Assembly (NCBI RefSeq): GCF_030316765.1
Contig: NZ_JASZYT010000019.1
Span: 28,915 to 92,914, forward strand
DNA length: 64,000 bases
Reading direction: 5' to 3'
DNA from: Variovorax saccharolyticus
GTDB lineage: Bacteria > Pseudomonadota > Gammaproteobacteria > Burkholderiales > Burkholderiaceae_C
Positions 61,042 through 64,000 of the stretch are shown piece after piece (position 1 is the stretch's first letter; the number at the start of each line of letters is the position of its first letter). The position numbers and the translations under genes were made by a program. A model generated the notes under the pieces. That model had not been told where the DNA came from and made no database searches. It was given only the letters and a program-made list of their open reading frames with translations.

Positions 61042-62184
61042 ATGACGGAGGACCAGATGCATCGATTTCTATCCAACAATCGCGACGAGCTGATTTCACG
61101 GTGCAAGGCCAAAGTTGCGCAGCGGCCCCGCCGCGCCGCGACCGCGGCACAGCTGGCCAATGGCATTCCCATGTTTCTGGACCAGTTGATGAGGACGCTG
61201 GAGGCGCAGGAACACGGCGAACTTGACGAGAGCTTCCGGATTTCCGGAGCCGCCGGCGGCGACGCCAACGCTCTGTCCGAGATGGGCCGGAGCGCCGCCG
61301 CGCATGGCAAGGCGCTTCTCGAGCTTGGCTTTTCCGTTGACCAGGTGGTGCACGACTACGGCGACCTTTGCCAAGCCATCACAGACCTCGCGGTGGAACG
61401 CGATGCGCCATTCTCGGTTGATGAGTTCCGCACGTTGAACCGGTGCCTGGACAACGCCATTGCCGATGCGGTCACCGAGTTCGGCATCTGGCGTGACGCG
61501 AGCGTCGCCGTTCAGCAGTCTGCCGAGGAGAACGAGCGCCTCGGCGTGCTGGTTCATGAGCTGAGAAACAGTCTGCACACCGCGACGCTTGCGTTCGCGG
61601 CCCTCGAATCGGGAAAGCTTCCTGTCAGCGGGTCGACCGGCGCGCTCCTGAAGCGGAGCCTGTCCTCCTTGGCGGCACTGCTCAACCTCTCGCTGTCGCA
61701 GGTCAGAGGCGCAGCCGATACGCCGCACGCGGAGGTCTTTTCGCTCGATCTGTTTGTGACCGAGGCCAAGAATTCCGCTTCGCTCGACGCCAGCGCGAAG
61801 GGCTGCACGTTCTCGGTCGATGAGGTCGACGCCGCACTCGGCATCTCCGGGAACCGGGAACGTCTTTTGGCTGCGTTGGTGAACCTGCTGCAGAACGCAT
61901 TCAAGTTCACCCACGCACACACCGAGGTCGCGCTGAAGGCCTTTGCGGAGAAAGACCATGTTCTGGTCGAGGTCAGGGACCGCTGCGGAGGGCTTCCGCC
62001 GGGAGCCACCACGAGCATCTTCCAGCCTTTTGTTCAGGTCGGTGACAACAGGAGTGGCTTGGGCCTCGGGCTTTCCATCGCGCGACGGCACGTGGAGGCT
62101 GACGGCGGCGCATTGACGGTGCGGGACATACCCGGTGTCGGCTGCGTGTTCACCATCCGGCTTCCGCGCCGGACGCTGCGCTAG
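61042..62184 (+). CDS. Cytoplasmic histidine kinase
   Basis: A 380-aa soluble kinase. The N-terminal 165 residues are helical (VDQVVHDYGDLCQAITDLAVE) and resemble RsbRD-like sensor regions. The His site is in VLVHELRNSLHTATLAFAALE. The ATPase domain has LVNLLQNAFKFTHAHTEVAL (N-box), DRCGGLPPG and SGLGLGLSIARRHVEADGG. No receiver or partner is adjacent, so the cognate regulator is unknown. ATG at 61042; a second ATG at 61057 is possible. Confidence 0.85.
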   Translation: MTEDQMHRFLSNNRDELISRCKAKVAQRPRRAATAAQLANGIPMFLDQLMRTLEAQEHGELDESFRISGAAGGDANALSEMGRSAAAHGKALLELGFSVDQVVHDYGDLCQAITDLAVERDAPFSVDEFRTLNRCLDNAIADAVTEFGIWRDASVAVQQSAEENERLGVLVHELRNSLHTATLAFAALESGKLPVSGSTGALLKRSLSSLAALLNLSLSQVRGAADTPHAEVFSLDLFVTEAKNSASLDASAKGCTFSVDEVDAALGISGNRERLLAALVNLLQNAFKFTHAHTEVALKAFAEKDHVLVEVRDRCGGLPPGATTSIFQPFVQVGDNRSGLGLGLSIARRHVEADGGALTVRDIPGVGCVFTIRLPRRTLR

Positions 62185-62253
62185 CCGCGTTTGCGGCCAC
62201 GGCGCGGCGACGCGGGCGGGTTGTCGAAAACGGACGGCGCTCGTCCCATGTCT

Positions 62254-62499
62254 TCAACCTACCGGGTCGGCGTCTTCGTCCTCGCCGACAGCTCTCGGCC
62301 CGCAACGTTCGTCCGCCACCAGCTTGAAAAGCTCCACGGAGCCGGCATCGAACGCCTCCATCCAGCTCGAGTAGGGCGCTGCGCTCGACTCGATGTCGAC
62401 CCAGACGGACCCGTCGTCTGTGCTTTCGTGCAACACCCAATGGAAGTGACCACGATCGGGCTCGTCAACCCAAACCGCAATGTGCCGTAGGTGTGTCAT
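62254..62499 (-). CDS. Small unknown protein
   Basis: An 81-aa acidic protein (MTHLRHIAVWVDEPDRGHFHWVL...). Alternating strands and a helix (SSWMEAFDAGSVELFKLVAD) give a protein-like composition. It is 9 bp after the gene at 62509-62772 in the same direction, so they may be co-transcribed. Function unknown. Confidence 0.55.
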   Translation of the reverse strand: MTHLRHIAVWVDEPDRGHFHWVLHESTDDGSVWVDIESSAAPYSSWMEAFDAGSVELFKLVADERCGPRAVGEDEDADPVG

Positions 62500-62508
62500 G
62501 GCCCCATC

Positions 62509-62772
62509 CTAGCGCCGCCTGGATGGGAGCGATCCGTTTTGCCGATGCAAAGCCCCGTTGGCCAATCGGTCGATGAGCTTTCTCGCTTGAAACGTGGCTT
62601 CGATCACCGCGGCTGCTTCCATCAAATGCCTCCCGTGGCCCGAGAGCTGAGACCGCTCGCCGTCAATGTAGCAACTCCAAGTCCATGCACCCCAACTGCG
62701 CGTGGTGCTGATCGCCACATTGCGGGCCTTGTATTCGAAATGCTTCTTCAGAACGGGGAACGAGTCAGTCAT
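62509..62772 (-). CDS. Small unknown protein
   Basis: An 87-aa protein (MTDSFPVLKKHFEYKARNVA, STTRSWGAWTWSCYIDG, ...). The SWGAWTWSCYIDGER segment and following helix look conserved. Together with the next gene it forms a short leftward pair. I do not recognise a family with confidence. Confidence 0.55.
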   Translation of the reverse strand: MTDSFPVLKKHFEYKARNVAISTTRSWGAWTWSCYIDGERSQLSGHGRHLMEAAAVIEATFQARKLIDRLANGALHRQNGSLPSRRR

Positions 62773-62967
62773 TCGGGGGCAGCCAAGTCCACCAAGAGCG
62801 GGCCAGACCGGATCGGCCAGAGGAGGCGGAAATGATTGGGCTCGAACCTGAATGAAACGTGAATGCCGGTGCGATGGGCCCTGGGTCGCGGCGCGGCCCG
62901 TCCGAGGGGGGCGCGAGACCGCAGCGCTCGGCCGGCGAAACGAGGGGGCTGCACGCCCCTCTAGACA

Positions 62968-63279
62968 TCAGTCCCCCGAGGGAGGCCCGCCTCGCGAGCC
63001 GCCCAGCACGGTTGGTTTCTCCAGACCGATGCGAGACGCCCAGGATGCGATGGCATAGACGTGGAGCAGGCGGGACGAGTACGCCTGCCACGCCGCGCGG
63101 TGCCCGCGCTCGAGCTGCTCCAGCGCCGCGACCTCGTTCTCGTTCGGGGCCGGGCAGCCCGCGCACATGTGGTCGCCAGCCTTCTCGATCAGGCGCTCCC
63201 GCTCAGCCCCTGCGCTTGCCCTGCACTCCAGCCACGCCGTCCAGAGGCGGGCGAGCTCCGCGCGATCGGTGGGGTTCAC
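62968..63279 (-). CDS. Small unknown protein with CxxC
   Basis: A 103-aa protein from GTG 63279 (MNPTDRAELARLWTAWLECR). A longer ATG start at 63300 is also possible. It is helical and contains CAGC (HMCAGCPAPNENE), a possible metal or redox motif, then a second helix pair. Function unknown. Confidence 0.5.
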   Translation of the reverse strand: MNPTDRAELARLWTAWLECRASAGAERERLIEKAGDHMCAGCPAPNENEVAALEQLERGHRAAWQAYSSRLLHVYAIASWASRIGLEKPTVLGGSRGGPPSGD

Positions 63280-63457
63280 AGTGCGTCCTTGTCGCCCCAA
63301 CTTAATACATTTGAATTACTTTGTCTGTAGGCACGCGCCACGCACCGGCGTGCCATTGCCGAGAAGTATTGGGCGGCTTCGGCGGGTGGCCGGGGCCGGG
63401 AAACGGTCGCAATTTAACCGGGCATACTGGGTCATCACTTTTGCCCGGGTATTATTC

Positions 63458-63775
63458 ATGTCCTCTGAGGTCAAACGGGCGCTCACCCGGCACGACAAGG
63501 AGCATCCGAGCGCCGTGGCGTCTTCGCGATTCGCCAAGGAGCGAGCGGCCGGGTCTACGTCGCCGGTCACGTGGACGTCGAAGGCGAGGTGAACCGTGCC
63601 CGCTTTGAACTCAACCATCGACCCATCGCAACAAGGCACTCCAGCGGGATTGGCTCGCGTTCGGCGCTTCGACTTTCACCGTTGAAGTCGTCGATCGCAT
63701 CCAGGATGCGCGACGACGATGCGACCTTTGACCGGGCTGCAGAACGCGAAAAGCTTGTTGATTTCCATCCAGAAG
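63458..63775 (+). pseudogene. Frameshifted GIY-YIG nuclease-family gene
   Basis: MSSEVKRALTRHDKEHPSAV starts in one frame. From about 63517 a second frame gives GVFAIRQGASGRVYVAGHVD, then VEGEVNRARFELNHRP. From about 63630 a third frame gives ALQRDWLAFGASTFTVEVVDRI. From about 63712 the second frame returns (DDDATFDRAAEREKLVDFHP). Together they rebuild a short GIY-YIG family protein of about 105 aa. At least three frame changes are needed. The 3' end is cut by an IS3-family element beginning at 63776. Confidence 0.65.
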
Positions 63776-64000
63776 TGACCCACTAACCCCGGCGAGGGGA
63801 TGCGGACGAAAACTTGGACTACCAGGAGGTAGTTCATGTATTCATACGACGACAGAATCCGAGCCGTTGAGCTTTACATCAAGCTTGGAAAACGGGTTAG
63901 GCCCACCATCAGACAGTTGGGTTACCCAACCAAGAACGCTTTGAAGGGCTGGTACCGCGAGTATCAGCAGCGCCTCGACCTGCCAGTGCGCTATGCAGGT
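63776..64000 (+). mobile_element. IS3-family insertion sequence, left part
   Basis: The element appears to begin with TGACCC at 63776, IS3-type ends starting 5'-TG, 60 bp before an orfA start. It runs off the window. Its insertion lies in the last codons of the GIY-YIG-like gene, whose stop (TAA at 63784-63786) is inside the IS. Confidence 0.6.
63836..64000 (+). CDS. IS3-family transposase OrfA, N-terminal part
   Basis: The first 55 residues (MYSYDDRIRAVELYIKLGKR, RPTIRQLGYPTKNALKGWYREYQQ) match the helix-turn-helix start of IS3-family OrfA proteins, which bind the element's ends and are frameshift-fused to OrfB. The ORF is cut by the window edge. CAGGAGG lies 8 bases before the ATG. Confidence 0.85.
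   Translation, partial: MYSYDDRIRAVELYIKLGKRVRPTIRQLGYPTKNALKGWYREYQQRLDLPVRYAG

Overview
The window is GC-rich DNA of a kind typical of Burkholderiales (Comamonadaceae or Burkholderiaceae). This is inferred from base composition and from the protein families present (double-domain H-NS, DUF2958, DnaE2, short GIY-YIG proteins). I found no rRNA, tRNA or recognisable replication initiator, so plasmid, integrative conjugative element (ICE) and chromosome-borne island all remain possible.

1-10 kb is a plasmid/ICE accessory and mobilisation region. It holds a RadC-family protein, a DUF2958 protein, a very large ParB-like protein and several small unknown genes. Next comes a gene-free stretch with 14 copies of a 16-bp palindrome (GTTCGGCATGCCGAAC and near variants), 12 of them inside a threefold ~428-bp tandem repeat that also carries decayed radC 3' ends. 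An IncP-type nic-like sequence follows, then a MobC-like accessory protein and a MOBP-type relaxase.

10-19.6 kb is cargo: an RRM RNA-binding protein with a possible long cold-shock-like leader, a CheB-like protein without two catalytic residues, a DUF1003 membrane protein, a Tat-exported PhoD phosphatase, DUF3597, and a cyclic-nucleotide-binding membrane protein.

19.7-36.3 kb is one long leftward operon for a VirB/VirD4 type IV secretion system (virB2 to virB11, virD4). It ends with an LPD7 protein, a phospholipase-D-type nuclease, TraX and a zeta toxin/antitoxin pair whose toxin lacks the Walker A lysine. virB6 and the small gene before it look less GC-rich than the rest. No virB1 was seen.

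36.6-41.1 kb is the divergent maintenance block: parA, a KorB-like parB, a small membrane protein, a TrfB/KorA-like repressor, H-NS with two DNA-binding modules, and an unusual tyrosine recombinase whose start is bracketed by inverted repeats.

41.7-63 kb carries general cargo: RecQ, hemerythrin, DUF4142, error-prone DnaE2 under a near-consensus LexA box, cupin, a fatty acid desaturase, an arylsulfatase next to a FixJ-type two-component system, a glycine-zipper protein, HU, a second histidine kinase and several small unknown genes. The window ends in a frameshifted GIY-YIG gene cut by the start of an IS3-family element.

As a whole it reads as a self-transmissible element. Relaxase and oriT lie at one end, the mating channel in the middle, and partition and repression genes at the far end. 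The last genes carry stress-response, lipid, sulfate-ester and DNA-repair functions.
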